64,000 nucleotides of DNA from Flaccisagitta enflata. Lineage: Eukaryota; Chaetognatha; Sagittoidea; Aphragmophora. The stretch is from NCBI GenBank assembly GCA_965153355.1, contig OZ231128.1, forward strand, positions 42,098,001 to 42,162,000. The letters run 5' to 3'. The notes under the pieces are model-generated. The model ran no database searches, was not told the DNA's origin, and was given only the letters and a program-made list of their open reading frames with translations. A program made the translations under genes and the position numbers. This document shows positions 24,510 through 36,890 of this stretch, piece by piece. The number at the start of each line of letters is the position of its first letter. Position 1 is the first letter of the stretch.

Positions 24510-25452
24510 TATCACGTCTTGAAATCAGTTTTATACATTTTCCGGTACACGTCTTTATGGTTTGAAGTAGTAGAAATAGTGAAATACAGAATTTATACTT
24601 ATAGAAGGAAGCTGTATAACGGGTAGGAATGCCATCAGCAAAACCATCTGGCATTCCTCGTTTAAAAAAAAAATCAGGAAGCATTTATCGGCCAACTTTT
24701 GTTCATTTCTCTTTTCATCTCTCTCCGGCATTTCTTTACAATTACAACTCGAACTTGGCTTTTTATTCACATTCGATCACTTTCACTTTTAGAATAACAC
24801 AAGAAATTCTCTATTTTTGTGAATTGCTTAAGCAATTCACTTAAGCACTTTTCTCTGATACTTTTTTTTCATAGGATTCTGTCTCTCTGACATTTTTCTT
24901 TTATACTGAGTTTTGTACTTTCGCTGCTTTCCCTTATACTGAGTCTTTTTTATATCGGGTTTTATGTCTTTGCTGTCTTTCCACTATACTGGATTTTGTT
25001 TCTCTGCTGTCTTTCCCTCATATATAATTTTGAACCTCTGCCGTCTCTGTATTACATTAAATTTTGTTTTGTTTTTCTTTTTTATATTTTTTTTATATAG
25101 GATTTTGCAACTTTCATTTGAACTGATTTTTTCCTCTAATTTTTTTTTTTACTTATATTTTCTTTTATTATCATATTTTCTTTTATGATTTTAAAAGAAT
25201 TAAATCCTTACTGAATATGATATTCAGCACCAGCAATTCACATCTTTTGGCGACAGCCACTGGTTTCTATGGCGCTTACACGAGTTTCTACAAATTGCTC
25301 TGTTAGTCGGTTTTGTCAGACTTCTGTCAGTTCGACGGTCCGTATCCATGACATTTGTCAACTGCAAAGTACGTCTGTTGTTGGATGTCAGAGTTTATAG
25401 TTGAGGGGGGATAAAGGAGTGGTTTTTTAAATGGGGAAGAAAATCTTAGAGG
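24510..25452. other. No gene seen
   Basis: T-rich, with several copies of a TATACTGRRTTTTGT / CTGTCTTTCC word between 24880 and 25070. No credible frame. Confidence 0.45.
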
Positions 25453-25519
25453 AACAAGGCCGGATACACGGCAAGACAGTCGCGGACGGTTGGGCAGGAG
25501 CCGTGTCCGCGACTAAAAA
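25453..25519 (+). mobile_element. Minimal 67-bp HINE-like element
   Basis: Both ends are fused with no (GACC)n array: AACAAGGCCGGATACACGGC, AGTCGCGGACGGTTGGGCAG, then GCCGTGTCCGCGACTAAAAA. The 5' motif GTCGCGGAC pairs with the 3' GTCCGCGAC. The hairpin's other arm is absent or replaced by the 5' motif. Confidence 0.78.
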
Positions 25520-25598
25520 CAAAGGGAAGAAAACTAAAGAAACCAATAAAAAAAAAAGTGAGGTTTTTGGTAGTACGCATACTGGTACGAGGTTTACT

Positions 25599-25608
25599 GA
25601 AACAACAA

Positions 25609-25665
<57 letters not shown>

Positions 25666-25706
25666 CGACAACGACAACGACAACAACAACAACAGCAGCA
25701 ACGGCG
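25599..25706. repeat. (ACA)n microsatellite
   Basis: About 36 trinucleotide units with a few ACG and GCA variants at the right. Confidence 0.97.
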
Positions 25707-26343
25707 AAGAAATAAAAAATAAAACGGCAGTCTATTTGAGGGAATGGATTTCGGGCAGACGTGAAACGACTTCGTATTTTTCCGAGCCAAAATGAAAACA
25801 ATAACACGAGAAAAAAAAAACTGGAAGCACAAAAACACGAGAGAGAGAAAAAAAACCTCGTATTATCAACTACACAAAAACCGCGGCCGTCATTTGAGTA
25901 AATATTGATTTTGGACGCCGATTCGACGAGAATCACGACATAAATAGACGCGTTTACGCTGCTGAGCTGTCCCGATGATGTCCTGATGATTTACCCCTCT
26001 CTTTGCCTCAACGTCCCGTGTTTGTCCTGATGTTGTCAAGTTTATGTCCCAGTTCGGGCGACTACATAGTCGGCACCTACTTTTGGTCAAGGTATCATCC
26101 TACGGCATGTTAATATAATGTTAATATAATCCAACATTTCTCTAATGTTTTTTAATATTTTTCAGAGAACAGTATTGGTGGGAGGCTATGAGAATCTTTT
26201 GACCCACTTGTCGTAGACCATAGCCAAACACCTTCTAGGTTTTACTATAGTTTTAATTATTATTCCTAATATATTTTTTTAAAAAAGATTTTTTCCTATA
26301 ATAAAGAATTTTGAAAATAATTGGGAAAACTCATGATATTCTT
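25707..26343. other. No gene seen
   Basis: TGTTAATATAATGTTAATATAATCC near 26107 is a short duplication. No supported frame. Confidence 0.4.
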
Positions 26344-26449
26344 TTTAGATGCGTCCTCGCATCTCTATAAGAGGGTCTGTCCCTTGGTCTGTCTGAATGT
26401 CCGTCCGGAACGCGAAATTTTTAAAATGCGATTTTCAAGGCTTTCTCTT

Positions 26450-26880
26450 CATTTCTCTTCATGTCTCTTCATGTCTCTTATATTTCTTATGTCTCTTTCA
26501 TCTCTTTTGTCTCTTTTGTCTCTTTTGTCTCCTGTATGTCTCTTATGTCTCCTATGTCTCTTATATCTCTTATTTCTCTTATGTATCTTAGGTCTCTTTT
26601 GTCTCCTATGTCTCTTATGTCTCTTATGTGTCATATGTCTCTATGTCTCTTTTGTCTCCTATATGTCTCCAATATGTCTCTTATGTCTCTTATGTCTCCT
26701 ATATGTCTCATATGTCTCTTATGTCTCTTATATATCATATCTCTTATGTCTCTTATCTCTTATATCTCTTAAGTCTCTTATGTCTCTTATGTCTCTTCAT
26801 GTCTCTTCATGTCTCTAAATGTCTCATGTTTCCTCATGTCTCTCCATATCTCTCCATAACTTCCAAGTCCCTTCATGTCT
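26450..26880. repeat. CTTATGTCTCTTATGTCTC minisatellite
   Basis: About 35 units of 9-12 bp, mostly TCTCTTATG with TCTCCTATATG and TCTCTTCATG variants. Carried inside the HINE-like element. Confidence 0.92.
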
Positions 26881-26889
26881 CTTTGTGAG

Positions 26890-27062
26890 GATGAGGCGGG
26901 GGGGTGTGGGGAGGCGTTGGGGGAGGAGGGGAGGGGTGGGAAGGCGGGGGGGGGAGGCGTGGGGGGAGGGGTGGGGAGGGGTGGGGAGGGGTGGGAAGGC
27001 GTAGGGGGGAGGCGTGGGGGGAGGGGTGGGGAGGTGTGGGGGGAGGCGTGGGGGGGGGGGAG
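26890..27062. repeat. G-rich GGGAGGGGTGGGGAGG minisatellite
   Basis: About 170 bp of G-runs separated by A, T or C, all on one strand, with many closely spaced runs of three or more G. Confidence 0.93.
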
Positions 27063-27356
27063 AGATGAATCAGTTTATGTTTTTCTCTTTATCTCTCAAT
27101 CTTTATATTTTCATATTATCATATCTTGATATCTATATATCTTAATAATTTGTATGATTATATCTAACGTCTAAAGAGGACGCATCTATTGGACATCTCT
27201 TGGCCTTGTTGATGTCATGGCGTGTTCCTGATGATTTCTATATTCTACAAACCATGCAGTGAAGGACACCTTCAAGGTGTGCCCCACCTGTACTTGGGTC
27301 TTGGTGAATATATACATGTGTATTTTAAATATATATGTATATATGGGGCGAAACCC

Positions 27357-27568
27357 TTTTTAGTCGCGTGCACGCGACTCTACAACCCGCTTTGTCCGTC
27401 GGTCGGTCGGTCGGTCGGTCGGTTGGTCGGTCGGTCCGTCACACTTTACTTTTTTTTATGATTTTATTTCTTTGACCTCACTGCTCCTGCCCAAATGGTC
27501 TGGTGACCTCAAATATGGCCCCTGCCCACCCGCACGCGACTACGGTAGCCGTGTATCCGGCCTTGTTT
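27357..27568 (-). mobile_element. HINE-like element, subfamily A (best-preserved)
   Basis: Perfect GTCGCGTGCACGCGAC palindrome, (GTCG)n and GGTC array, TGACCTCACTGCTCCTGCCC, CCGCACGCGACTACGGTAGC and CGTGTATCCGGCCTTGTTTT. Close reverse match to 1176-1378, so this pair defines the subfamily. Confidence 0.9.
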
Positions 27569-28555
27569 TGGGTACAGGACACCAACTGATGACCAGAAGC
27601 TGAATGGTTTGTTATTATATCAAATTATATTAATTATATCAATTTTTATTAATTTTTATGGACATGTACAAAACCTTTTACCCCTCATGGTGACCTATCA
27701 TCCCATGATATATCTTCTTTGAAGATGAAGGCTTTTTCCCTTTAATCACTAAGAAGTAATTATAACCTTAACCAATTTTAGTAAAAATTCACCTTTCTCC
27801 CACCCCCCTAATTAGGATAAAGGGGCTCAGCTGGGGATATGGACACCCTGGTTCCTTTTTTTCAGTTAGGTAATTTTAACCAAAATTGGGCTGAGTTGAT
27901 GGTCCCGATCAATGCCAGAGGACAGCTCTAACAATACCCTTCCCCTAAAATATTTTTATATATTTTTTTAAAATACACTTAAAATTTTATTTTAAATAGA
28001 AGAAATATGACACATTTAGTAAAAAGTATATACCTGAGGAATTTTGATAGCGTTTCAAAAAACCATATATTAGGTATGTATGTGTATGTAATGGAAGCTT
28101 ACACTATATAAATGTCCATATTTTTTCAGATTTTCTTTAAAGTTAAATGTTTCTTATTTGGATAATTGTATGAGTTTTATGTAGAATAAATTGTTGCACA
28201 CATCATATAGTCTAAAGATTAGGTTTGATGTTTTTAGTTTCTCCATTTTGAGCATAGAAGTGTCCTTTAAAGCGCAAGTTGCGTGCTCGGGCACTTTGAG
28301 GGTCCCTGCATGGGACTGAGAGGTGCGTTCGTTTCGCTTCTGTAGATGATTTTTACTGTCTTTTTAGTCGTATGGGTTAATATTCATTCGGGGATATTCG
28401 TTATTGAGTGGGAGACTGAACTTTATACGTCCCTGTATTCATCAATCATCAGTGTGAAAACATGTCCGATATAAATGAACTAGAGAGACCGACTGGAAAT
28501 TTGTTTTCATATTCCCTCTTTTTTGGAGCCATTCTTCAACATAATTGATAAAAAA
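27569..28555. other. No gene seen
   Basis: AT-rich sequence without recognisable elements. Confidence 0.4.
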
Positions 28556-29317
28556 AACAAGGCCGGATACACAACGCATTTTGGGCAGCAGCTTCAAAAG
28601 GCCAATGTCCTGTTGAACACAGGCGTGAATATCTAGATGTTTATTATATATTGCCCGTCTTCAATTTAGCCCTTACAGTCCTCTCACTATCAGACTTGAG
28701 TTCAGTTCTTCATGCTTAGGGCCTTGAATTTGCCCCCTCAGACCTCATATTTGCCCATTCATTAAATCCTCAAATCTTGCCTCTTTTTAGTTGCGGACAT
28801 GCAACTCTATAAGAGGCTTTGTCCGTCCTTTGGTCCGTTAGTCCGTGAGCACGAGTCGAAATGTAGGAAAGTGAGCGCTTTAGATGCTTGTGTGTGGTTG
28901 GGGGATATGTGGGGTCCAAATGGGGTTGGATGCCCCTGACCACCTGTCCGCAATGATATTGTGACCCGTGTCACTTTTTTTTTAACTGACTCTTCAGGCT
29001 TAAAATCTGCCCTTGTAACTGTCTTTGCATGAGCCCTCTCTGGCAGAGTGAGAGGTTTCCACTTTTTGGGCAGCGGCCCCAAAGGGCCCATGTCATGTAG
29101 GACACATGGGTGAATTTCCGGACGTCCGCCCTTCCGTCCATCTTCCATAGCTATTAAAGGCTCAAATCAGCACTCCCAGCCCTGATTTATGCCTCCCAAG
29201 CCCTTAAGCCCTCCCAGGCATCAGTTTAGCCTTTCAGACCTCAAATTTGCCCTCCAGACCTCAAATCATCTCTCCTGACCTCAAATCTACCTCCAGACCT
29301 CAAATCTGCTTATTGTC
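28556..29317. repeat. GC-hairpin modules, degenerate minisatellite and a HINE-like 5' end
   Basis: AACAAGGCCGGATACACAAC at 28557 is a HINE-type 5' end fused to GGGCAGCAGCTTCAAAAGGC, a GC-hairpin module. Another module is GGGCAGCGGCCCCAAAGGGC near 29076. Degenerate CCTCAAATCTGCCCTCNAG units occupy 28660-28790 and 29150-29310. An insertion of subfamily I lies between. Confidence 0.65.
28786..28980 (-). mobile_element. HINE-like element, subfamily I
   Basis: TTTTTAGTTGCGGACATGCAACT hairpin end, a short GTCCGTTAGTCCG run, GGTTGGATGCCCCTGACCAC, CTGTCCGCAAT and ATTGTGACCCGTGTCAC. The 5' side differs from subfamily A. Its TTGCGGAC motif matches its own hairpin. Same layout at 62324-62560. Confidence 0.75.
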
Positions 29318-29399
29318 TACAGTAGATGTCGTCTAGACTTGGAAATACGGGGGTGCTCATAACCTGAGCATTAGAATAGTGAGGAGACTGATATTTTGC

Positions 29400-30620
29400 T
29401 TATACAATGTATAGACCCTAAGGGGTTGACAATGGGGTATGGCATCGCCCTACAGCTTACCCTATAGGCCTAGGAAAAAAAATAAGTATAAAATTTTAGG
29501 ATCAATTTTTTTTTTTTTGCAGAATTTCAGCTTCATTCATTCATTCATTCATTTGCTTAAAGTGCAAAACCAGTCTTGGATTCTGGAACTTTTGACTAAA
29601 TGAACTGATCAACATAAACCTGAAATCAAGTGAGTTAACCACTAAACTAATTCCAGAAACTAATTTGACCAAGCCACATTGTAAAGTTGCTTTTAGTTTT
29701 CTTAGACTTTTGATAGAATTTGAATGGAGGCGAGTATTAACACAATTTTTTTTTTAAATGGAAGGTAATAGCATAAAGAGGTTAGTTTGTGCTTTTCAAG
29801 TTATTTGTTCGAGGGATAGTATCAGAAAATAACAATTAAAAAACTTTTAAAAACATTGATTTGCCTGCTCATCGCCAAGGCCTTCTGTTCATCTGTTTTT
29901 CTTCTTTCCTGCCTTCTCATTGGCAAGAAAATATTAAAATATGAGAATGCTTATCTGATTGGTTGAAGCGAAATGCTTAGAAAGGAAGAATGGCAATTTC
30001 AACCAATCAGAAAACAGAACAGTTTTCAAAGCACCAATGACAAAGCAGAAAGAAAAGAGAGAGCAGCACTACAAAATTGATAGCTTAACTTTTACATACT
30101 ACTACAGTTTTGCGGAAACAAAACCTGCTTTGATTTATACACGAGCTGAAAGGCCATGGTCAGAACCTTGTTTAGAGAGAGTTTCAGCTTTGCCAAACAA
30201 AGCGTTTTCTCTGTGGAAACTATTCTTTAAAAAGTGGAGATTCGAATTTCCTGCAAAAAAGAGAGAGACGTATTTCAAATAGGCTAGAAATGTACTAAAT
30301 GATAACTTTTTTGAACTCTGATTGCAGCAACGTGATCATCTGTGTTCTGGCTTTCTAAAATAATAAAGAACGCCATGTTTTGCTTAAACAATCGGCGTTT
30401 TGAGCAGGTTCAACTGCCAACCTTCATATTTTACATATTTGGCTTCTTATTTTTTTTATGTAGTAATGTGCGAAGAATAAGGTAAAAAAAAAGTGCTGTC
30501 TGATGCGGTCAAGGGTCTAGTTTTCTTAAAAAAAACTGTGTTCCTCTACATGAACTTTTTTTTTTCACCCACTCAAAGTGCAAGTCCACTGATCTTTACA
30601 TTGTGCAAGCAAATTTAATT
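29400..30620. other. Interior of the outer MITE; no supported gene
   Basis: Contains (TTCA)n near 29532 and a TTGGTTGAA/TTCAACCAA hairpin near 29960-30005. A 107-codon plus-strand frame at 29959-30282 has ordinary composition but no motif I recognise, and I do not call it a gene. Confidence 0.4.
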
Positions 30621-30625
30621 TAGTA

Positions 30626-31199
30626 CAGTAGATGTTGTATAGACTTGAAAATACAGGGGAATTCATTTCAGAAAGACAAATAAAGTCGAAAGAGTGATAT
30701 TTGGAATATAAACTAATAAAAGGATGCTTTATTGCCCATGGGTGTTAGTTGCCATGGAAACACATTTCCATGTTTTTACGCTAAAGTATCAATTTTTTGA
30801 GAAATTTTTTGAGGGAACATTGTTTGAAATAAAATTTGCTACAACTTTCCCACAGTATGTTCTGTAAGAATATCGCTGGTTTGGCGGTTGCTAGGGAGCA
30901 TCACAGGGCTGTCACACATAGTTACGCCTCTTAGCAACGGCTAAACGAGCAATAATCTTACAGAACATACTGTGGGAAAGTTGTGGCAAATTTTATTTTA
31001 AACAATGTTCCTTAAAAAAATTTCTTAAAATATTGATACTTTAGCGTGAATAAATGAAAATGTGTTTCCATAGCAACCAACACCCATGGGCAACAAAGCA
31101 TCCTTTTATTAGTCTATATTCCTAATATCAGTCTCTTAAGTAAATTTGTCTTCCTGTAATGAATTCCCCCGTATTTCCAAGTCTAGACGACATCTACTA
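30626..31199. mobile_element. Nested fold-back MITE, CAGTAGATG type
   Basis: TA at 30624-30625 and 31200-31201. Ends CAGTAGATGTTGTATAGACT and, reversed, TAGTAGATGTCGTCTAGACT. Arms of about 250 bp pair nearly throughout; TGCCATGGAAACACATTTCC and CATACTGTGGGAAAGTTG are landmarks. The remaining TAGTCTATATT end is duplicated at 34191. Confidence 0.85.
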
Positions 31200-31343
31200 T
31201 ATATTCAAAAGAATTTTCTATTTACAGAGCTGCCATACCCCATCGACAACCCTATAGAACATAAGTATTTCATTTCATTTGCACAAATGGTAATTAGGAT
31301 ATGAGGGCCCCCATATTTCCAAGTATAGACGACATCTACTGTA

Positions 31344-31955
31344 CTATCTAGCTCAAAAGTATAGAGGCAAAATAAGTATTAAATAATTTATTCAATAAAT
31401 AATACATAATACAATTACGGAATACGTTTAATACTTGGTGTGCCCTCCCTGGGCATCAACAACCGCCTTCATACGCCTGGGCATGCTTTCGTAGAGAGAT
31501 TTGAGGTAAGACGGCGTGATCTTTCCCCAGACTTTGGAAGCGATTTTTTTCAGCCCTGTAGCCGACGTCGCACGTTCTTTGCTTTGTAGCTGCTTCATTT
31601 GTGCTCAAAGCGATTTGATGGGGTTCAGATCAGGGCTGTTTCCTAGCCAACCACCGAAGAGTTTGACGCCTTGTTGGGTGTGCCATTGCTTCGTCGTAGC
31701 GGCGCAATGCGCAGGCGCGCCATCTTCCATCAACTCAAATTTCCCACGTCCGCGTTTTTTTGCCCTTTTCGATTTGGAGTGGCAATCTTGTTTGAGCTGT
31801 CATTTCTAAACGCTTTGACTTAGATGAACGCGGTTTGCGCCATTCGATCAGAAATTCGCTCTAGTTTCTGAATCTCACTGATTTTCCTATCGATTTTTTA
31901 TTCTAAGCAGAGATAATGTCCAAAACGTTTGCCTCTATACTTTTGAGCTAGATAG
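31344..31955 (-). mobile_element. Tc1/mariner deletion derivative, copy 1
   Basis: A 612-bp element flanked by TA (31342-31343 and 31956-31957). It has 28-bp perfect terminal inverted repeats beginning CTATCTAGCTCAAAAGTATA. It keeps only the 3' part of the transposase gene. Inserted exactly at the right-hand TA of a CAGTAGATG-type MITE. Confidence 0.93.
31428..31785 (-). pseudogene. Tc1/mariner transposase C-terminal fragment, copy 1
   Basis: The minus-strand translation runs through KFELMEDGAPAHCAA, TTKQWHTQQGVKLFGGWLGN and NSPDLNPIKSL, then a TGA where Trp is usual, then AQMKQLQ and a terminal MKAVVDAQGGHTKY stop. This is the C-terminal part of a DDE transposase of the Tc1/mariner superfamily. 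The second catalytic Asp is visible in MEDGAPAH. The final catalytic acid, normally Glu in NPIE, is Lys. The N-terminal DNA-binding region and first Asp are absent. The gene is dead three times over: truncation, K for E, and a nonsense codon. It lies inside a 612-bp element with intact terminal inverted repeats. Confidence 0.9.
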
Positions 31956-32284
31956 TATCTACCCTCATATAGAGGTCGACCGAAGGTAGGTAAACCAAAG
32001 CCAAACCGCCACCGAAGTTTACAGTGACTAACTGACCGAAACCGAAACCGAAGTTTACCGAAGTCAGAAACCGAAGTTATTTCTTTTTAGTTCTAGGTAA
32101 TACTACTTTGCTTTATCTGTCAGTTGGTTCCCATTTTCCTAGGTTAGCGTTTTTTTAGCATTTCAAACTCACTGCTCCAACCTAAATGCCACAGCGACTT
32201 TCCCCATCACTGCCCTTGCCGATCTGTATGCAATTAAAGTATGCAACTGGACCAGACTAGAGTAGGCAAAATATTTTCCTTTTT

Positions 32285-32515
<231 letters not shown>

Positions 32516-32645
32516 AGAAACAAAAAAAGAGAAACAAAAAGGATATATGGAGAAAAAACAATAAAAGAAAAAAAATCATAAAAACAGGTAGAGATGTGAA
32601 TGATTAAAAAATAAAACTCACAAGAAAAAATCCTAAGAATATCAT

Positions 32646-32849
32646 TTTTAGTCGCATGCTACGCGACTCTACAACCCGCTTTGTCGGTCGGTCCGTCCGT
32701 TGGTCCGTCCGTCCGTCCATCACCCTTTACTTTTTTTGGGTTTTTGCGGTCTTTGGCCTTACGGCTCCTGCCCAAATGATGGAGTGGCCTCAAATATGGC
32801 CCCTGCCCACCCGCACGCGACTTCAGTAGCCGTGTATCCGGCCTTGTTT
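32646..32849 (-). mobile_element. HINE-like element, subfamily A, duplication unit 1
   Basis: TTTTTAGTCGCATGCTACGCGACT, a GTCGGTCGGTCCGTCC array, CCGCACGCGACTTCAGTAGC and CGTGTATCCGGCCTTG. The hairpin loop centre is GCATGCTACGC instead of GCGTGCACGC. Confidence 0.88.
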
Positions 32850-33326
<477 letters not shown>

Positions 33327-33449
33327 TGTAAATAAAGCATTTTGCTTTCAACAAAAAAATAACTTTGATTTTGATTTTGATTCTGATTTTAATTAGTGCC
33401 CTGACCCGAAGATTGAAGCCGAAGTTAACTTTCAGACGATCTCTAAACA

Positions 33450-33872
<423 letters not shown>

Positions 33873-33921
33873 AGGGACAGACGGCACAAACAGCCATAAA
33901 TGAACAAACAAGACCCAAGAA

Positions 33922-34171
33922 TTTTTAGTTGCGTGCACGCGACTCTACACCTTGCCGTGTCGGTCGGTAGGTCCGTCCGTCCGTCCGTCCGTCACATTTT
34001 TAAAATTATGACTTTTTATGGGGTTTCTTAACATTATTTAACATTTTTTAACATTTTTTGACATTTTTTGACATTCTTTAACATCTTTTAGCATTTTTTA
34101 ACATTTTGACATGTCTTTGCTCTTTTGTCATTTCCAGACGCACGCGACTGTTGCCCTCTTGGGCTTGTTTT
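33922..34171 (-). mobile_element. HINE-like element, subfamily E, unit 1
   Basis: TTTTTAGTTGCGTGCACGCGACT, CTTGCCGTGTCGGTCGG, (GTCC)n, an AACATTTTTTAACATTTTTTG repeat and ACGCACGCGACTGTTGCCCT with CTTGGGCTTGTTTTT. The 5' end AACAAGCCCAAGAGGGCAAC differs from A and C. Confidence 0.83.
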
Positions 34172-34423
34172 TAAAAGAAAATTGATTATTAGTCTATATT
34201 TTAAATATCAGTCTCTTAAGTAAATTTGTCTTCCTGTAATGAATTCCCCCGTATTTCCAAGTCTAGAAGACATCTACTATATATTCAAAAGAATTTTCTA
34301 TTTACAGAGCTGCCATACCCCATCGACAACCCTATAGAACATAAGTATTTTATTTCATTTGCACAAATGGTAATTAGGATATGAGGGCCCCCATATTTCC
34401 AAGTATAGACGACATCTACTGTA

Positions 34424-35035
34424 CTATCTAGCTCAAAAGTATAGAGGCAAAATAAGTATTAAATAATTTATTCAATAAATAATACATAATACAATTATGG
34501 AATACGTTTAATACTTGGTGTGCCCTCCCTGGGCATCAACAACCGCCTTCATACGCCTCGGCATGCTTTCGTAGAGAGATTTGAGGTAAGACGGCGTGAT
34601 CTTTCCCCAGACTTTGGAAGCGATTTTTTTCAGCCCTGTAGCCGACGTCGCACGTTCTTTGCTTTGTAGCTGCTTCATTTGTGCTCAAAGCGATTTGATG
34701 GGGTTCAGATCAGGGCTGTTTCCTAGCCAACCACCGAAGAGTTTGACGCCTTGTTGGGTGTGCCATTGCTTCGTCGTAGCGGCGCAATGCGCAGGCGCGC
34801 CATCTTCCATCAACTCAAATTTCCCACGTCCGCGTTTTTTTGCCCTTTTCGATTTGGAGTGGCAATCTTGTTTGAGCTGTCATTTCTAAACGCTTTGACT
34901 TAGATGAACACGGTTTGCGCCATTCGATCAGAAATTCGCTCTAGTTTCTGAATCTCACTGATTTTCCTATCGATTTTTTATTCTAAGCAGAGATAATGTC
35001 CAAAACGTTTGCCTCTATACTTTTGAGCTAGATAG
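34424..35035 (-). mobile_element. Tc1/mariner deletion derivative, copy 2
   Basis: A 612-bp element with TA flanks at 34422-34423 and 35036-35037 and the same 28-bp inverted ends as copy 1. Part of the tandem duplication. Confidence 0.93.
34508..34865 (-). pseudogene. Tc1/mariner transposase C-terminal fragment, copy 2
   Basis: A copy of the fragment at 31428-31785, displaced by exactly 3080 bp and sharing the NPIK substitution and the premature TGA. Because it shares the defects and the flanks, it arose by the surrounding tandem duplication, not by transposition. Confidence 0.9.
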
Positions 35036-35383
35036 TATCTACCCTCATATAGAGGTCGACCGAAGGTAGGTAAACCGAAGCCGAACCGCCACCGAAGTTT
35101 ACAGTGACTAACTGACCGAAACCGAAACCGAAGTTTACCGAAGTCAGAAACCGAAGTTATTTCTTTTTAGTTCTAGGTAATACTACTTTGCTTTATCTGT
35201 CAGTTGGTTCCCATTTTCCTAGGTTAGCGTTTTTTTAGCATTTCAAACTCACTGCTCCAACCTAAATGCCACAGCGACTTTCCCCATCACTGCCCTTGCC
35301 GATCTGTATGCAATTAAAGTATGCAACTGGACCAGACTAGAGTAGGCAAAATATTTTCCTTTTTGCAAGAGAAAGAAAGAGAA

Positions 35384-35395
35384 AAAAAAAGAGAA

Positions 35396-35440
<45 letters not shown>

Positions 35441-35453
35441 AAGAAAGAGAGAA
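35384..35453. repeat. (GA)n microsatellite, duplication unit 2
   Basis: The short counterpart of 32285-32515. Confidence 0.96.
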
Positions 35454-35592
35454 ACAAAAAAAAAGAAACAAAAAAAGAGAAACAAAAAGGATATATGGAG
35501 AAAAAACAATAAAAGAAAAAAAATCATAAAAACAGCTAGAGATGTGAATGATTAAAAAATAAAACTCACAAGAAAAAATCCTAAGAATATCA

Positions 35593-35799
35593 TTTTTAGT
35601 CGCATGCTACGCGACTCTACAACCTGCTTTGTCGGTCGGTCTGTCCGTTGGTCCGTCCGTCCGTCCATCACCCTTTACTTTTTTTGGGTTTTTGCGGCCT
35701 TTGGCCTTACGGCTCCTGCCCAAATGATGGAGTGGCCTGAAATATGGCCCCTGCCCACCCGCACGCAACTTCAGTAGCCGTGTATCCGGCCTTGTTTCA
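35593..35799 (-). mobile_element. HINE-like element, subfamily A, duplication unit 2
   Basis: Copy of 32646-32849 with a few substitutions, including CGCACGCAACT in the 5' motif. Confidence 0.88.
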
Positions 35800-36170
35800 T
35801 CAAAAGTTGATCGGTGAAGTAAAAAAAATATTTTTAGCAAAAAAACAAAAATCAAAACAGATTTTATCCAAAATTTATTTCTTAACATTTTATTAATCGT
35901 AACAGGAGATATTATAAAATATTGTTTACTAACAATATTCTTTTTTTAATTTCAATATATATTTCTTGCTTTCAAATCAACCTATAAAAAAAAATGATAG
36001 TCTTAGGATTTTTTTTTATAATTTTCATTTTGTAATCATCTATATTTATACCTGTTTCTATGATATTTTTTTCTTTTTGTTTTTTTTTTTCACTTCTTTT
36101 TTTCTATATATGTCCTTCTTTTTATGTATGTCTTTTTTTGTTTCTGTCTGTATGTGTGTGTATTTGTGTG

Positions 36171-36174
<4 letters not shown>

Positions 36175-36226
<52 letters not shown>
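36175..36226. repeat. (CT)n microsatellite, duplication unit 2
   Basis: About 26 units. The TGTCTTGTAAATAAAGC segment that follows the tract in unit 1 is missing here. Confidence 0.97.
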
Positions 36227-36231
<5 letters not shown>

Positions 36232-36334
36232 GCTTTCAACAAAAAAATAACTTTGATTTTGATTTTGATTCTGATTTTAATTAGTGCCCTGACCCGAAGA
36301 TTGAAGCCGAAGTTAACTTTCAGACGATCTCTAA

Positions 36335-36768
36335 ACATGCGCACACGCACGCACACACAAGCGCGCGCACACACACACAAGCGCACACACAAGCACAAGC
36401 ACACACACACACAAGCACAAGCACACACACACACACAAGCACAAGCACACACACACACACAACACAAGCACAAGCACACACACACAAGCACACACACACA
36501 CACAAGCACAAGCACACACACACACAAGCACAAGCACACACAAGCACAAGCACACACACACACAAGCACAAGCACACACAAGCACAAGCACACACACACA
36601 CAAGCACAAGCACACACACACAAGCACAAGCACACACACACACAAGCACACACACACACAAGCACACACACACACACAAGCACACACACAAGCACACACA
36701 CACACACACACACAAGCACACACACACAAACACAAGCACACACACACAAACACAAGCACACACACACA

Positions 36769-36841
<73 letters not shown>
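36335..36841. repeat. (CA)n microsatellite with AAGC interruptions, unit 2
   Basis: About 500 bp; interruptions are more numerous than in unit 1, and the long pure CA block sits at the right end instead of the middle. Confidence 0.98.
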
Positions 36842-36844
<3 letters not shown>

Positions 36845-36890
36845 GACAGACGGCACAAACAGCCATAAATGAACAAACAAGACCCAAGAA

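Larger units (their letters stand above)
26344..27210 (-). mobile_element. Expanded HINE-like element, subfamily B
   Basis: The TTTTAGATGCGTCCTCGCATCT hairpin end starts it, and GAGGACGCATCTATTGG with GGCCTTGTTG closes it 0.85 kb away. The interior is a CTTATGTCTCT minisatellite (26450-26880) and a G-rich GGGAGGCGTGGGG array (26890-27062). It belongs to the B family by both ends and is about three times the usual length. Confidence 0.75.
29320..31341. mobile_element. Fold-back MITE, CAGTAGATG type, with a nested relative
   Basis: TA flanks at 29318-29319 and 31342-31343. Inverted ends CAGTAGATGTCGTCTAGACT pair with GACGACATCTACTG at the right, and arms extend to GGGGTATGGCATCG and its complement near 31235. 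The interior holds a second copy of the same family. TA targeting and CAGT ends suggest a Tc1/mariner-type mobiliser. No transposase. Confidence 0.8.

Noticed and set aside
25427-25936. 169-codon minus-strand frame
   Set aside because: Passes through the (ACA)n tract (poly-Val) and a HINE-like element; no independent coding signal.
29959-30282. 107-codon plus-strand frame of normal composition
   Set aside because: No recognisable domain, lies inside a MITE interior, and nearby sequence contains hairpins; insufficient support for a gene.
31516-31809. 97-codon plus-strand frame (and copy at 34596-34889)
   Set aside because: It is the antisense of the Tc1/mariner transposase fragment, which has the recognisable protein on the minus strand.
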